A stretch of 64,000 nucleotides of DNA from Enterobacter hormaechei subsp. xiangfangensis (GTDB lineage Bacteria; Pseudomonadota; Gammaproteobacteria; Enterobacterales; Enterobacteriaceae), in assembly GCF_001729785.1 (NCBI RefSeq), contig NZ_CP017183.1, positions 2,046,001 through 2,110,000 on the forward strand. Reading direction: 5' to 3'. Both the position numbers and the translations under genes were made by a program. Below the pieces are notes generated by a model that searched no databases, was not told the origin of the DNA, and saw only the letters and a list, made by a program, of their open reading frames with translations. Shown here piece by piece: positions 30,037 through 40,054 of the stretch (positions within the stretch are counted from its first letter, which is position 1; each line of letters begins with the position of its first letter).

Positions 30037-31563
30037 TTAGTTCAGCCTCGGGTAAACACCCGGTCCAATCGGCAGGCCGACAAGATACCACGCCACCAGC
30101 ATCACCAGCCATACCCCTAAGAAGATAAGCGGATAGGGCAGAACCAGCGAATAGTAGGTACCCAGCTTAGCCTCCGGTCTGTAGCGTTGCAGGAAGCCTA
30201 AAAACAGCGGAACGAAGGGTGACACGGGCGCCAGCGGGATCACCGAGGAATCGGCGACACGGAACAGGATCTGGGCGAACGCCGGATGGAAGCCGAGCAT
30301 CATAAACATGGGGACAAAGATGGGCGCCAGAATCGACCAGATGGCCGACCCGCTGGCAATAAACATGCACAGCAGGGACGACAGCAGCGCCAGGCCGACA
30401 AACGCCGGAACACCGCTCAACCCCGCCGCCTCCAGCGCGTCCGTCAGGCTCACGGCCATAAACTTGCCCATGTTGCTCCAGTTAAACATGGCGACAAACT
30501 GCGCCAGCGGGAACACCATCACGATAAAACCCGCCATCTCCTTCATCGGCTCGATCATCAGGTGCGGCAGATCTCCCTGACGGCGGATTTTGCCGGTGGC
30601 GATGCCGTACGCGAGCGAAACGACGAAGAAGAAGAGAATTATCAGCGGCACAATGCCCTGAATAAACGGCGAGGGCAGTACGGTGTGTTTGATCGGATCG
30701 CGCAGCACGCCATTTTCCGGTACCACCATCAGCGCCACCACCGCAATGAACGCCAGCGAGACGATCCCGGCTACGCGCAGGCCGAACTGCTGCTCTTTGC
30801 TCAGCGTCTCCAGCTTTTCATCGCTCCGGCCTTCCCATTTACCCAGGCGCGGCTCAATGATTTTATCGGTAATCAGACCCCCGACAATCGTCAGGACAAT
30901 CACTGAACTGGCCATAAAGTACCAGTTGTCGATCACGCTGACGTGCATGGTCGCATCGATGGTGCTGGCTGCCTCTGTGCTGATGCCGGAGAGCAGCACA
31001 TCGGTGGTCACGATAAGCAGGTTAGCGGTAAACCCACAGCCGACGCCCGCAATCGCCGACAGCAGGCCCGCAACAGGATGACGACCAACGGCGAGGAAAA
31101 TCAGTGCCCCCATCGGCGGCATGATCACCAGTGCCGCGTCGGACGAGATATGGCTGAAGAAGGCAATAAACAGCACCATATAGCTGGCATAACGCGCGCT
31201 GACGTGCGAGGCCATTTTGACCATCAGCGCGGGCAGGAGACCCACGCGCTCGGCCAGTCCCGCGCCTAACACCAGCGCCAGGATGGCGCCCAGCGGCGCA
31301 AAACCGCTGAAGTTTTTAATCACGTTCGGCAAAAACCAGTGCAACCCTTCAACGCTGAGCAGGTTTTTCACTGCCACCATGCTGCCGTCGGCCGGGCTGC
31401 GCACGCTCACCTCAAAGGCGGACAGCACGGCCGTCGCGACCATCAGGATGACAATTAAATAGATAAAAAGCAGGAAAGGGTGCGGCACTTTATTGCCGAT
31501 CCTTTCAACCCAGCCATAGAGCTTACCGGATGGGGAATGCGAAGGTATGGAAGACATACTCAT
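30037..31563 (-). CDS. abgT: AbgT, p-aminobenzoyl-glutamate transporter
   Basis: A 508-residue AbgT-family membrane transporter that imports p-aminobenzoyl-glutamate, a folate breakdown product. About eleven hydrophobic segments are visible, including the family's conserved stretch FFSHISSDAALVIMPPMGAL. Start MSMSSIPSHSPSGKLYGWVE corresponds to E. coli AbgT; an in-frame extension to 31695 overlaps abgB and was rejected. It is last in the abgABT order and 44 bases after abgB. Confidence 0.95.
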   Translation of the reverse strand: MSMSSIPSHSPSGKLYGWVERIGNKVPHPFLLFIYLIVILMVATAVLSAFEVSVRSPADGSMVAVKNLLSVEGLHWFLPNVIKNFSGFAPLGAILALVLGAGLAERVGLLPALMVKMASHVSARYASYMVLFIAFFSHISSDAALVIMPPMGALIFLAVGRHPVAGLLSAIAGVGCGFTANLLIVTTDVLLSGISTEAASTIDATMHVSVIDNWYFMASSVIVLTIVGGLITDKIIEPRLGKWEGRSDEKLETLSKEQQFGLRVAGIVSLAFIAVVALMVVPENGVLRDPIKHTVLPSPFIQGIVPLIILFFFVVSLAYGIATGKIRRQGDLPHLMIEPMKEMAGFIVMVFPLAQFVAMFNWSNMGKFMAVSLTDALEAAGLSGVPAFVGLALLSSLLCMFIASGSAIWSILAPIFVPMFMMLGFHPAFAQILFRVADSSVIPLAPVSPFVPLFLGFLQRYRPEAKLGTYYSLVLPYPLIFLGVWLVMLVAWYLVGLPIGPGVYPRLN

Positions 31564-31607
31564 GGGCGTTCCTCGGGACTGTTGTTGTGTTGTTGTGTTG
31601 TGTTTTT

Positions 31608-33053
31608 TTATTTTAAAGGTGACGGTGTCACGCCCTGCGGGATCGGACACTCGTACGGTTTTTCTGTTATGTGTTGTTCGAACTCTTCCCGGCATTTTCG
31701 CAACAGGTCGGCATCCTGAAGCAGATGCAGCGCGGTCGCGCCCATCACTTTTCCGGCCAGCAACATGCCTTTATGGGCAATAGAGGTACGCCCCTGCGCC
31801 ACTAATTGCCAGGTATGCAGCGGGGTGCCCACGGTAAAACAGGGGCTAAAGCACTGTGCGACAGGCATCTTCCAGCTGACATCCCCCACATCGGTGGAGC
31901 CTGCCAGCACGTTATCGGTGATGGCATAAGGGGCAACTTCATCCACCAGCAACGTCTCCTGATGGCGTCGGGCAAACGCTTTTCCCTCTTCGGCCCCCGT
32001 TGCGGCAATGTTTTTCAGGCTGTTTTGCAGATCGTTTGCCGTGAGCGTAGCGCGGATTTTACGGGCAAATTCGCGTTCCTCTTCCGTCCAGGCCGGCGTG
32101 CCGTAATGCTGCAATGCGCGGTACATCGCCGCTTCGAGCGTTCGGTTCGGCAGATAGCTGGAGCAGGCTTTATCAAAGCGGCACTCGACGGTGGTTTCGG
32201 TCATCATCGCCGCGCCCTGGGCGATTTTCTCGATGCGCGCGTAGATCTGCTGCGCATCGGCCATCTCCGGGGCGCGGATCAGGTACAGCACCTCGGCCTG
32301 GGCCTGCACCACGTTAGGCGAAATTCCGCCGGTATCGGTGATGGCGTAATGAACGCGCGCTTTTTCAATGATGTGTTCGTTGAGGAAGTTTGTGCCGGTG
32401 GTCATCAACGTCACGGCATCCAGCGCGCTGCGTCCCAGATGTGGGGAGTTAGCGGCATGGGCGGCGATCCCCTTAAACCGCCAGGCGGCCTGAATATTGG
32501 CCAGCGTGCTGACGTTAAACATCCCGGCAAAGGCTTCCGGGTGCCATGTCACGGCAGCGTCCACGTCGTCAAATAATCCTTCACGCACCATAAAGGTTTT
32601 ACCGGAGCCGCCTTCCTCGCCGGGACAGCCGTAAAAACGCACCGTTCCGCTGCCGCCGTGCTGTTCCAGCCAGCTTTTCACCGCCACCGCCCCGGCAAAG
32701 GCAGCCGTGCCTAAGAGGTTATGCCCGCAGCCGTGGCCGTTCGCCCCCGGGGTGGCGGATTGCGCCGTCGCGCAGTGTGCCTGCTGGCTTAGCCCGGCCA
32801 GGGCATCGTATTCGCCCAGAAGGGCGATAACGGGCTTGCCGCTGCCGTAGCTGGCAATAAAGGCGTTGGGAATGCCTCCGGCTTCCCGCGTCAGGGTAAA
32901 GCCCTCGGCTTCCAGCGCGCTGGCGAGGCGTTCGGCGGACCAGAACTCTTCAAAGCGCGTTTCGGGATGATCCCAGATGTCGTCGGCAATATCGGTAAAC
33001 GTCTGACATCGCGTGTCGATGGCATCAGCGATAAAAGCGTAGTTCTCCTGCAT
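31608..33053 (-). CDS. abgB: AbgB, p-aminobenzoyl-glutamate hydrolase subunit B
   Basis: A 481-residue M20-family amidohydrolase subunit that with AbgA splits p-aminobenzoyl-glutamate into p-aminobenzoate and glutamate. Metal-ligand motifs are present: [27 protein letters not shown]. The start [12 protein letters not shown] equals E. coli AbgB (MQEIYRFIDDAI). Its ATG overlaps the abgA stop, which implies coupled translation. Confidence 0.96.
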   Translation of the reverse strand: MQENYAFIADAIDTRCQTFTDIADDIWDHPETRFEEFWSAERLASALEAEGFTLTREAGGIPNAFIASYGSGKPVIALLGEYDALAGLSQQAHCATAQSATPGANGHGCGHNLLGTAAFAGAVAVKSWLEQHGGSGTVRFYGCPGEEGGSGKTFMVREGLFDDVDAAVTWHPEAFAGMFNVSTLANIQAAWRFKGIAAHAANSPHLGRSALDAVTLMTTGTNFLNEHIIEKARVHYAITDTGGISPNVVQAQAEVLYLIRAPEMADAQQIYARIEKIAQGAAMMTETTVECRFDKACSSYLPNRTLEAAMYRALQHYGTPAWTEEEREFARKIRATLTANDLQNSLKNIAATGAEEGKAFARRHQETLLVDEVAPYAITDNVLAGSTDVGDVSWKMPVAQCFSPCFTVGTPLHTWQLVAQGRTSIAHKGMLLAGKVMGATALHLLQDADLLRKCREEFEQHITEKPYECPIPQGVTPSPLK

Positions 33054-34363
33054 TACACACCTCGCGTCCACGGGAAATTAAGCGCAGTTCGCGCCAGCGT
33101 TTCGATGGCAACGTTCATCACCTGCTCATCAAAATCGAATTTTTCGTTGTGATGTCCGGCGCTCAGCTGGGTGCCGAAAACCATATACGAGGCCATGCCG
33201 CCGTTCTGCTGCACGCGGGCCATCATTAGCGTGGCGTCTTCGGAGCCCGCAGGCGCTTTGACCTTATTAATGGCATGAGTCACACCGGGCACCTGGCTTG
33301 CCTGCTCGCGCAGATAATCGACCCAGGCCGGGGAAGGGACGCTGGAGGTCGCCGCCCCCATCAGGTTTATCCCGGCTGTTACGCCATAGAGCGCCGCCGC
33401 GCCGGTAATTACCGCCTGCGCGCGCTCAAAGACATACTGATTAATGGCCTCGCTTTCGCCGCGGGTTTCAACCTTAAGTAACGCATCAGCCGGAACCACG
33501 TTGCGTCCGCTGCCCGCCTGCATGACCCCGACGTTAACCCGGGACGCGCCTTCGCTGTGTGGCGCGATGCCATGCAGCGCGATAGCGGCCTGGGCAGCAG
33601 CAAGCAGGGCGTTACGGCCCTCTTCCGGTTTACCGCCAGCGTGTGCGGCGACTCCGGTAAAGCGCACGTCAAATTTGGTGGTCGCCATGAAGTTATCGCT
33701 GCCGCAGATCACTGTCCCTTCCGGAACGCCGGTTCCGATATGAATGGCGGTAAAGTAGTCTACGCCGTCCAGCGCGCCTGCGGCGACCATAGCGCGCGCG
33801 CCGCGCGTACCCTCTTCGGCAGGCTGGAAGATCAGTTTGATGGTGCCGTTGAGCTGCGCTTCATACTGCTTAAGCACCTGCGCGAGCCCCAGACCAATGG
33901 TGGTATGCCCGTCGTGGCCACAGGCGTGCATCATTCCCGGATTGCAGGAGGCAAACCCGTCGCGGAAGGGGCGATGGCTGTCGTCGAGCGCTTCGCTTAA
34001 ATCAAGGGCGTCCATGTCCACGCGAAACGCCAGGGTTGGGCCCGGGCGGCCGGTATTCAGGGTCGCGACAATGCCGGTGAACCCGCCCTCAAACGGCGCC
34101 AGCCATTTCTCCGGCGCGCCCTGCGCCCGGGCGCGGGCAAACTCTCGCGAAAGGGTGGCGTCATCGGGCAGTCCCATACGGCTTTCGGCGTCGACCACGT
34201 CGCGACCCATCGCCAGCTCGTAACCCAGTGAGGCGAGGATCTCCGCCACTTTTGCCGCAGTGCGAAACTCCACCCAACCGGATTCCGCGAAATGGTGGAA
34301 ATCGCGACGCCATGCGCTCAGTTGTGGGGCTAATGTCTGGATGTACTGCGCCAGTGCGTTCAT
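33053..34363 (-). CDS. abgA: AbgA, p-aminobenzoyl-glutamate hydrolase subunit A
   Basis: A 436-residue M20-family partner of AbgB. Metal-binding motifs are visible in [27 protein letters not shown] and HIGTGVP, and the C-terminal [12 protein letters not shown] supplies further ligands. The start [13 protein letters not shown] was chosen over an ATG six codons upstream because it gives the E. coli length. It is first in the abgABT operon, divergent from its regulator abgR over 175 bases. Confidence 0.96.
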   Translation of the reverse strand: MNALAQYIQTLAPQLSAWRRDFHHFAESGWVEFRTAAKVAEILASLGYELAMGRDVVDAESRMGLPDDATLSREFARARAQGAPEKWLAPFEGGFTGIVATLNTGRPGPTLAFRVDMDALDLSEALDDSHRPFRDGFASCNPGMMHACGHDGHTTIGLGLAQVLKQYEAQLNGTIKLIFQPAEEGTRGARAMVAAGALDGVDYFTAIHIGTGVPEGTVICGSDNFMATTKFDVRFTGVAAHAGGKPEEGRNALLAAAQAAIALHGIAPHSEGASRVNVGVMQAGSGRNVVPADALLKVETRGESEAINQYVFERAQAVITGAAALYGVTAGINLMGAATSSVPSPAWVDYLREQASQVPGVTHAINKVKAPAGSEDATLMMARVQQNGGMASYMVFGTQLSAGHHNEKFDFDEQVMNVAIETLARTALNFPWTRGV

Positions 34364-34538
34364 ATCTTTTCCTGTCATCATTAAAATATGTGAACTGCTT
34401 CACGCTGTGATAGTTTTTACTTATCACTAATCGTTTTTTCACAGTTTTAACCGTTCAGCAATTACCCTCGCACATCCGTTTCCATTAAAGTAGATGACAG
34501 TTTCTTTACTCTGATAAACAACGGTTATCGGTCTCGTT

Positions 34539-35444
34539 ATGTCATTTCAGATTAAATTTCATCAAATCAGGGCGTTTGTCGAGGTGGCGCGTCAGGGCAG
34601 CATTCGCGGCGCCAGCCGGACGCTTAATCTTTCGCAGCCCGCGCTGACCAAATCCATTAAAGAGCTGGAGGAGGGTATGGCGGCCCAGCTATTTGTGCGC
34701 CGGAGTAAAGGCGTCGCGCTGACCGAGTGCGGGGAAGGGTTTTATCACCGCGCTAATTTGATTCTGGAAGAGCTACGCGCGGCGCAGGATGACATCCGCC
34801 AGCGGCAGGGCGAACTCGCCGGGCAGATCAATATTGGGATGGGAGCCAGCATTTCACGCAGCCTGATGCCAGCCGTCATTACGCGTTTTCATGCGCAGCA
34901 TCCTCAGGTCAACGTCCGGATTATGGAAGGCCAGCTGGTGTCGATGATTAATGAATTACGTCAGGGTGAGCTGGACTTTACCATCAATACCTATTATCAG
35001 GGGCCGTACGATCACGAATTTACGTTTGAAAAGCTGTTCGAAAAGCCTTTTGCCGTATTTTGTCGGGCAGGACATCCGGCGACAGGGGCGACCTCAATTA
35101 ATGAGCTTCTGCAATATAACTGGACGATGCCTACGCCCCGGGGAAGTTATTATAAGCAGTTACAGGATACTTTTAACCATCGCTCTCAAATACCGCGAAT
35201 TGGCGTTGTCTGTGAGACCTTTTCCTCCTGTATTAGCCTCGTCGCACAAAGCGATTTCATCAGCATTTTACCGCAAGAGCTGGGCTGCGATCCGCTTCTG
35301 GCGCACCGTCTGATAATGCTGCCGGTTGTCGAAACCCTGCCTAAAGCGGCATATTATTTAATTCAGCGTCGTGATTCTCGCCAGACACCGCTTGCCGAAT
35401 CATTAATCACGCAGTTTCGAAGAGAGGCCAGGAAATTAATTTAA
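34539..35444 (+). CDS. abgR: AbgR, LysR-family regulator of abgABT
   Basis: A 301-residue LysR-type regulator with an N-terminal winged helix-turn-helix (FHQIRAFVEVARQGSIRGAS and RTLNLSQPALTKSIKELE, residues 6-45) and a periplasmic-binding-like effector domain. Divergent placement next to abgA is the classical layout for a LysR regulator and its target. It presumably senses p-aminobenzoyl-glutamate or a related folate fragment. Confidence 0.94.
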   Translation: MSFQIKFHQIRAFVEVARQGSIRGASRTLNLSQPALTKSIKELEEGMAAQLFVRRSKGVALTECGEGFYHRANLILEELRAAQDDIRQRQGELAGQINIGMGASISRSLMPAVITRFHAQHPQVNVRIMEGQLVSMINELRQGELDFTINTYYQGPYDHEFTFEKLFEKPFAVFCRAGHPATGATSINELLQYNWTMPTPRGSYYKQLQDTFNHRSQIPRIGVVCETFSSCISLVAQSDFISILPQELGCDPLLAHRLIMLPVVETLPKAAYYLIQRRDSRQTPLAESLITQFRREARKLI

Positions 35445-35792
35445 TAAAAATAACAACAATAAAAAATAGAGTCTGCCCGACATCAGACAGACTCCACAGA
35501 ACACACAGTCGTGCATCCTTTCGCGGATCCTACATGCATTATCCATTGGGCAGGTTTATTAAGTTATAACAGCTTTTTCTTAAAAGAGAAGGACGTTGAG
35601 TGATTGATTTCACGATTTTTTAACGTATTTATTTAATTAATTACGGCTGAAATTTAAGTTAAGGTTAGATTAAATTTATTGCGTCTGCGATTATCTGTTC
35701 CTTAAGCCATTATTTGTACCCGTGCCCGGGTGATTGAGACCCGCAACGGGCGCAGGTATAGTACATCACTCAGATGTAGCCGGAGGATTTCC
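35445..35792. other. Intergenic region abgR/smrA
   Basis: 348 bases, AT-rich, with no gene seen. An imperfect hairpin GAGTCTG/CAGACTC at 35469-35494 may end the abgR transcript but lacks a T tract. The smrA promoter must lie in the distal part. Confidence 0.55.
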
Positions 35793-36356
35793 ATGAACCC
35801 TGACGACAAATCACTTTTTCTTGACGCCATGGAGGATGTCCAGCCGCTCAAACGCTGCGCGGATATTCACTGGCAGCAGAGCCGCAACACGCGGGCGCGT
35901 CAGGAAATAGATACTGAGCAGCTCGATAACTTTCTGACGCTGGGGTTTCTGGAACTGTTGCCCCTTGACGAGCCGCTGATGTTCCAGCGTGAAGGGGTAC
36001 AGCAGGGGGTATTTGATAAGCTGCGTTCCGGCAAATATTCCCGTCAGGCCAGCTTAACGCTGTTACGCCAGCCTGCGGAGCAATGCCGCCAGCTGGTCTA
36101 TTCCTTTATTCGCCAGGCCGGACGTGACGGGCTACGCAACCTGATCATCGTGCATGGTAAAGGGCGTGAACAGCAGTCGCACCCTAACGTAGTGCGCAGC
36201 TATCTTGCGCGCTGGTTGACCGAGTTCGACGAAGTACAGGCCTTTTGCGAAGCGCAGCCGCATCACGGCGGCAGCGGAGCATGCTATGTCTCGTTGCGTA
36301 AATCAGAGGATGCGAAGCGAGATAACTGGGAACGCCACGCCAAGCGCAGCCGCTAA
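35793..36356 (+). CDS. smrA: SmrA, Smr-domain nuclease
   Basis: 187 residues with a C-terminal Smr (small MutS-related) domain from about residue 85, including the LIIVHGKGREQQSHPNVVRS motif (HGKG) typical of this endonuclease fold. The E. coli orthologue YdaL/SmrA has DNA endonuclease activity in vitro. The start MNPDDKSLFL follows CCGGAGGA, a strong ribosome site. Length equals the E. coli protein. Confidence 0.94.
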   Translation: MNPDDKSLFLDAMEDVQPLKRCADIHWQQSRNTRARQEIDTEQLDNFLTLGFLELLPLDEPLMFQREGVQQGVFDKLRSGKYSRQASLTLLRQPAEQCRQLVYSFIRQAGRDGLRNLIIVHGKGREQQSHPNVVRSYLARWLTEFDEVQAFCEAQPHHGGSGACYVSLRKSEDAKRDNWERHAKRSR

Positions 36357-36388
36357 TCAGGCAGGCGGGCGATATGCCCGCCTGTCAC

Positions 36389-38050
36389 TCAGAAGGTTTC
36401 CCAGTTCGCGTCAGCTGTATTCGCGCCTGCCGCTGACGGGCGCAGCAGTACGGGCGTTTTCACGTTTTTAGGGCGAGCCGCCGGCGATGCCTGAGCGTTC
36501 AGCCGGAATGCCGCCACGGCCTGACGCAGCTGTACAGACTGATCTTCCAGCGCCGCCGCCGCCGTTGCCGACTCCTGTACCAGCGCGGCGTTTTGCTGCG
36601 TGACGCTGTCCATCTGCGAGACTGCCAGGCTGACCTGCTCTATACCGCGGCTCTGCTCGTCAGACGCCGAGGAAATCTCAGCCATAATATCGGTTACGCG
36701 CGTCACGGCCGCGACGATCTCTTTCATGGTCGCACCCGCCTCGCTCACCTGTTCCGAGCCGGTATTCACCCGGCTGACAGAGTTCTCGATAAGCCCTTTG
36801 ATCTCTTTTGCCGCCTGCGCGCTGCGGCTGGCCAGCGTCCGTACTTCACCTGCCACGACCGCAAAGCCGCGACCTTGTTCCCCGGCACGGGCGGCTTCAA
36901 CCGCCGCGTTGAGCGCGAGAATATTGGTCTGGAATGCAATGCTATCGATAACGCCGGTGATATGCGCAATTTGCTGAGAACTGTCGGCAATGTCATTCAT
37001 GGTACGCACCACGTTATCCACCACCTGACCGCCGCGTGCGGCGGTTTCAGACGCATTCTTCGCCAGCAGCGTCGCCTGGCGGGCGTTATCCGAGTTCTGT
37101 TTCACCGTGGCAGTCAGCTCTTCCATGCTGGCGGCGGTCTCTTCCAGCGAGGCTGCCTGCTGCTCGGTTCGGGCGGAAAGGTCGTTACTTCCGGCGGCAA
37201 TTTCTCCTGCGCCCGTGTAGATAGAATCTGTGCTGCCGCGCACGGCGCTGACGGTGCTCACCAGCGACTGCTGCATCTCGTGCAGACCAGCAGCCAGCTG
37301 GCCCATCTCGTTGCGCCCGGTAATCGCGACATTTTGCGTCAGATCGCCGCTCGCGATGGTGCGAATATGGTTCATGATGGCGTTGAGCGGTTTCAGGAGC
37401 AGGTGCTGTAAACCCTGCCAGATCACCACCAGCACGGCGATCACGGTCAGGAAGATCGCCGCCAGCGTCCACTGCATCTGGGTAAAGCTGCTCTGGTTCT
37501 CTTCGGCGGCGGCTTTCAGCAGAACGTTGTTTTCAGCGCGCCAGCGGGTATAGACCGCCTCCATCTCATCCTGCGCCTGCTGGGCGTCCAGGTCGCCATA
37601 GGCCTGATAGTTATCTGCGCGCAGATACTCAATGGACAAGCGCATCACCTCGTGCATTTGCTTCCAGGCTTTCTGCATCTCTTCGGTGAGCGCGGCATTC
37701 TGGCCCTTCACCTGCGGAATAACCAGCCAGTTTTTGTAATAGTCTTCGGCTTTGGCCAGCGAACCGTTGGCGGTGCCCAGCAGCGTGTTGATCGCCGCGA
37801 GAGAGGCCGGATCGCGCTGGTTTTTCAGGTAGCGGATCGCCACGCGGGTAACGGTAACGCGCGTTTTCACCAGCGTGTTAACGCTGTCGCTCAGGCTTTC
37901 CTGTTGGGCATTGAGTAACCCGGAGTTCTGAAAGTTGTGACGATCGTTGTTAACGGCAGAGTAGAACAACCCTCCCGTGACAACTTGCAGCAGACAGAAT
38001 ATGGTGAGGGCAAAGATAATACCGGTAATCACGTGCAGATTTTTCAGCAT
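36389..38050 (-). CDS. Methyl-accepting chemotaxis protein
   Basis: A 553-residue transmembrane chemoreceptor of the Tar/Tsr/Trg class. TM1 is about 5-30, a helical periplasmic ligand domain runs to about 190, TM2 is about 190-212, then HAMP. The signalling hairpin tip is nearly invariant (IDSIAFQTNILALNAAVEAA and RAGEQGRGFAVVAGEVRTLA). The C-terminus NWETF is the CheR/CheB docking pentapeptide, so this is a high-abundance-type receptor. The ligand cannot be told from the sequence. A FliA-type promoter lies 41 bases upstream. Confidence 0.95.
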   Translation of the reverse strand: MLKNLHVITGIIFALTIFCLLQVVTGGLFYSAVNNDRHNFQNSGLLNAQQESLSDSVNTLVKTRVTVTRVAIRYLKNQRDPASLAAINTLLGTANGSLAKAEDYYKNWLVIPQVKGQNAALTEEMQKAWKQMHEVMRLSIEYLRADNYQAYGDLDAQQAQDEMEAVYTRWRAENNVLLKAAAEENQSSFTQMQWTLAAIFLTVIAVLVVIWQGLQHLLLKPLNAIMNHIRTIASGDLTQNVAITGRNEMGQLAAGLHEMQQSLVSTVSAVRGSTDSIYTGAGEIAAGSNDLSARTEQQAASLEETAASMEELTATVKQNSDNARQATLLAKNASETAARGGQVVDNVVRTMNDIADSSQQIAHITGVIDSIAFQTNILALNAAVEAARAGEQGRGFAVVAGEVRTLASRSAQAAKEIKGLIENSVSRVNTGSEQVSEAGATMKEIVAAVTRVTDIMAEISSASDEQSRGIEQVSLAVSQMDSVTQQNAALVQESATAAAALEDQSVQLRQAVAAFRLNAQASPAARPKNVKTPVLLRPSAAGANTADANWETF

Positions 38051-38090
38051 GGCGGTCATCCGTAAGAGAAGAGGCAGGGTTACATCAATA

Positions 38091-38117
38091 CTATCGTCGT
38101 AGCGAATTTAAACTTTA
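38091..38117 (-). promoter_or_regulatory. FliA (sigma-28) promoter of the chemoreceptor
   Basis: On the minus strand TAAAGTTT, 11 bases, then GACGATAG. The -35 equals the sigma-28 consensus and the -10 matches six of eight bases of GCCGATAA at the correct spacing. It places the receptor in the flagellar class 3 regulon. Confidence 0.88.
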
Positions 38118-38195
38118 ATTTTACTATTGCTTAACTAATGGTTTCGTTGCGGAACCTGTTGTAAATCCGGATCATTTTTTATGAGGAAGGTCAGC

Positions 38196-39062
38196 ATGAG
38201 CAGCATAGATAAAAGCGGAACGTTCACGCTCGGAACGCGTACGGTTAAACGATTTGGCTATGGCGCGATGCAGCTTGCCGGGCCTGGCGTTTTTGGTCCG
38301 CCAAAAGATAAAAATGCGGCGCTGGCAGTGCTGCGTGAAGCGGTGGCGTTGGGTGTGAATCACATTGATACCAGCGATTTTTACGGACCTCATGTGACCA
38401 ACCAGCTTATCTGCGAGGCGCTTCATCCGTACCGGGACGACCTTACGATTGTGACCAAGATCGGAGCCCGACGCGGCGAGGATGCCTCCTGGCTGCCGGC
38501 GTTTTCCGCGCAGGAGCTGACGCAGGCGGTGCATGATAACCTGCGTAACCTGAAGCGGGATGTGCTGGACGTGGTTAACCTGCGGATCATGTTTAGCGCC
38601 CACGGACCGGCGGAAGGCTCGATTGCCGCGCCGCTGAGCACCCTTGCGGAGCTGCAACAGCAGGGGCTGGTTCGTCATATTGGGCTGAGCAACGTCACCG
38701 CTTCGCAGGTTGCTGAAGCGCAGAAGATGGTTTCCGTGGTGTGCGTACAGAACATGTACAACGTTGTGAATCGCGGTGACGATGCGCTGGTTGATTCGCT
38801 GGCGCAGCAGGGGATTGCCTGGGTGCCGTTCTTCCCGCTGGGTGGTTTCACGCCACTGCAATCTTCCGGACTACAGGCGGTGGCGGATTCACTGGGCGCG
38901 ACGCCGATGCAGGTGGCGCTGGCATGGCTGCTGCAACGCTCGCCAAATATCCTCTTGATCCCGGGAACCTCATCGGTGGCGCATCTGCGTGAAAACCTGG
39001 CGGCAGTCGATCTGGTATTGCCGCCTGAGGCGCTGGAGACGTTAAATTCTCTGGTGGGGTAA
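38196..39062 (+). CDS. pdxI: PdxI (YdbC), NADPH-dependent pyridoxal reductase
   Basis: A 288-residue aldo/keto reductase. In E. coli YdbC is the pyridoxal reductase PdxI of vitamin B6 salvage. The barrel's catalytic set is visible: IDTSDFYGP with the catalytic Tyr, the Lys in IVTKIGARRGED, then HIGLSNV and the cofactor loop LIPGTSSVAHLREN. I chose ATG 38196, which follows GAGGAAGG, over an ATG five codons earlier. It ends at a strong bidirectional terminator. Confidence 0.92.
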   Translation: MSSIDKSGTFTLGTRTVKRFGYGAMQLAGPGVFGPPKDKNAALAVLREAVALGVNHIDTSDFYGPHVTNQLICEALHPYRDDLTIVTKIGARRGEDASWLPAFSAQELTQAVHDNLRNLKRDVLDVVNLRIMFSAHGPAEGSIAAPLSTLAELQQQGLVRHIGLSNVTASQVAEAQKMVSVVCVQNMYNVVNRGDDALVDSLAQQGIAWVPFFPLGGFTPLQSSGLQAVADSLGATPMQVALAWLLQRSPNILLIPGTSSVAHLRENLAAVDLVLPPEALETLNSLVG

Positions 39063-39071
39063 TCCCGATAC

Positions 39072-39107
39072 CAGCAAAAGCCCGGAGGATTTTTCGGGCT
39101 TTTGCTG
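39072..39107. terminator. Bidirectional terminator pdxI/RHH gene
   Basis: CAGCAAAAGCCCG and CGGGCTTTTGCTG form a 13-bp perfect stem with a 10-base loop, between convergent stop codons. Confidence 0.92.
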
Positions 39108-39108
39108 T

Positions 39109-39309
39109 TTATGATCCAATCTGACTTCTTTGGCGGTGAAGCGCTAACGCTTCTGCCACGATTTCCTGCTTACTTTTCCGTGTTTCATACGCAGTAATGC
39201 GGATGTACTCCATCAGCGCAGGATCGATGCGCGCACTTAACATCCTGAGTTCGGCCTCCTTTGCGACACCGCGAGCAACACGCTTATCGGGATAATCACG
39301 GGCGGGCAT
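39109..39309 (-). CDS. Small ribbon-helix-helix protein
   Basis: 66 residues starting MPARDYPDKRVARGVAKEAE. The segment LRMLSARIDPALMEYIRITA and YETRKSKQEIVAEALALH has the strand-helix-helix pattern of CopG/ParD-like DNA-binding proteins (strand LRMLSARID, then two helices). GGAGGACG precedes the ATG, a strong ribosome site. No toxin gene is adjacent: downstream is a terminator and pdxI, and upstream is the SOS-controlled umuD on the other strand. It may be an orphan antitoxin or a small repressor. Confidence 0.7.
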   Translation of the reverse strand: MPARDYPDKRVARGVAKEAELRMLSARIDPALMEYIRITAYETRKSKQEIVAEALALHRQRSQIGS

Positions 39310-39600
39310 AGAAAACGTCCTCCAAAAATTGTCTTGTTAATTTGTGCTGTAAAATATGCGCTAGTCTAAATATAAAGTCAACGTATAGTGTATGCGGAGT
39401 GATTTGTGGTTACTTTGTTTTGTTTTTATAGTCATGTTAAAGTCATTGCGTAGTGAAGTTTTATGACGCGTTACGCTTGTCTGTGCGTAAAAATTTACAA
39501 AACAAATAATCTTCATTGCTATAGGGGGTTATAAGCGAAGCGGTTAAGGCGTAGCCAGCCGCTTACGCTGACATGGCTTGATCGATACCTCAGTTAAAAC
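39310..39600. other. Non-coding region upstream of umuD
   Basis: About 290 AT-rich bases divergent between the RHH gene and umuD. It contains a hairpin AAGCGG/CCGCTT near 39538-39565 of unknown role. No gene is seen. Confidence 0.5.
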
Positions 39601-39620
39601 TACTGTATATAAAAACAGTA
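39601..39620 (+). promoter_or_regulatory. LexA (SOS) box of umuD
   Basis: TACTGTATATAAAAACAGTA has the CTGT-N8-ACAG core and closely matches the E. coli umuDC operator. It ends 14 bases before the umuD ATG; the GGAGGTG ribosome site follows directly. Confidence 0.95.
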
Positions 39621-39634
39621 TGGAGGTGTTTATC

Positions 39635-40054
39635 ATGATCTTTTTCAGACCCGCAGAGTTGCGTGAAATCGTTGCTATTCCACTTTTCAGCGACTTAGTA
39701 CAGTGCGGCTTCCCCAGCCCGGCAGCGGATTATGTAGAGCGGCGTATCGATTTAAACGAGTTATTAGTCGCCCATCCCAGCTCCACTTACTTTGTCAAAG
39801 CCGCCGGTGACTCGATGATAGAAGGGGGGATCAATAACGGTGATTTGCTGGTGGTGGACAGTTCCCGCAAGCCTGAGCATGGCGATATCGTGATTGCGGC
39901 GGTAGAGGGCGAATTTACCGTGAAGCGCCTCCAGCTGCGTCCCAATATTCAACTCAACCCCATGAACAGCGCCTATTCACCGATTATTGTCGGCAGCGAC
40001 GATACGCTCGATATCTTTGGTGTAGTGACGTATATCGTGAAATCCGCGAGCTGA
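39635..40054 (+). CDS. umuD: UmuD, SOS mutagenesis protein (self-cleaving)
   Basis: A 139-residue complete UmuD. All functional residues are in their E. coli positions: Cys24-Gly25 cleavage site ([10 protein letters not shown]), catalytic Ser60 ([10 protein letters not shown]) and Lys97 (EFTVKRLQ). RecA-stimulated cleavage gives UmuD', which joins UmuC to form polymerase V. In E. coli umuC overlaps the umuD stop; here nothing resembling umuC follows. The next gene is a PQQ dehydrogenase and the only umuC is at 49675-50940 on the other strand. The start is fixed by homology and the GGAGGTG site. Confidence 0.97.
   Translation: MIFFRPAELREIVAIPLFSDLVQCGFPSPAADYVERRIDLNELLVAHPSSTYFVKAAGDSMIEGGINNGDLLVVDSSRKPEHGDIVIAAVEGEFTVKRLQLRPNIQLNPMNSAYSPIIVGSDDTLDIFGVVTYIVKSAS

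Noticed and set aside
39538..39565. Hairpin upstream of umuD considered as a tRNA arm
   Set aside because: No cloverleaf, anticodon arm or CCA end can be built around it.
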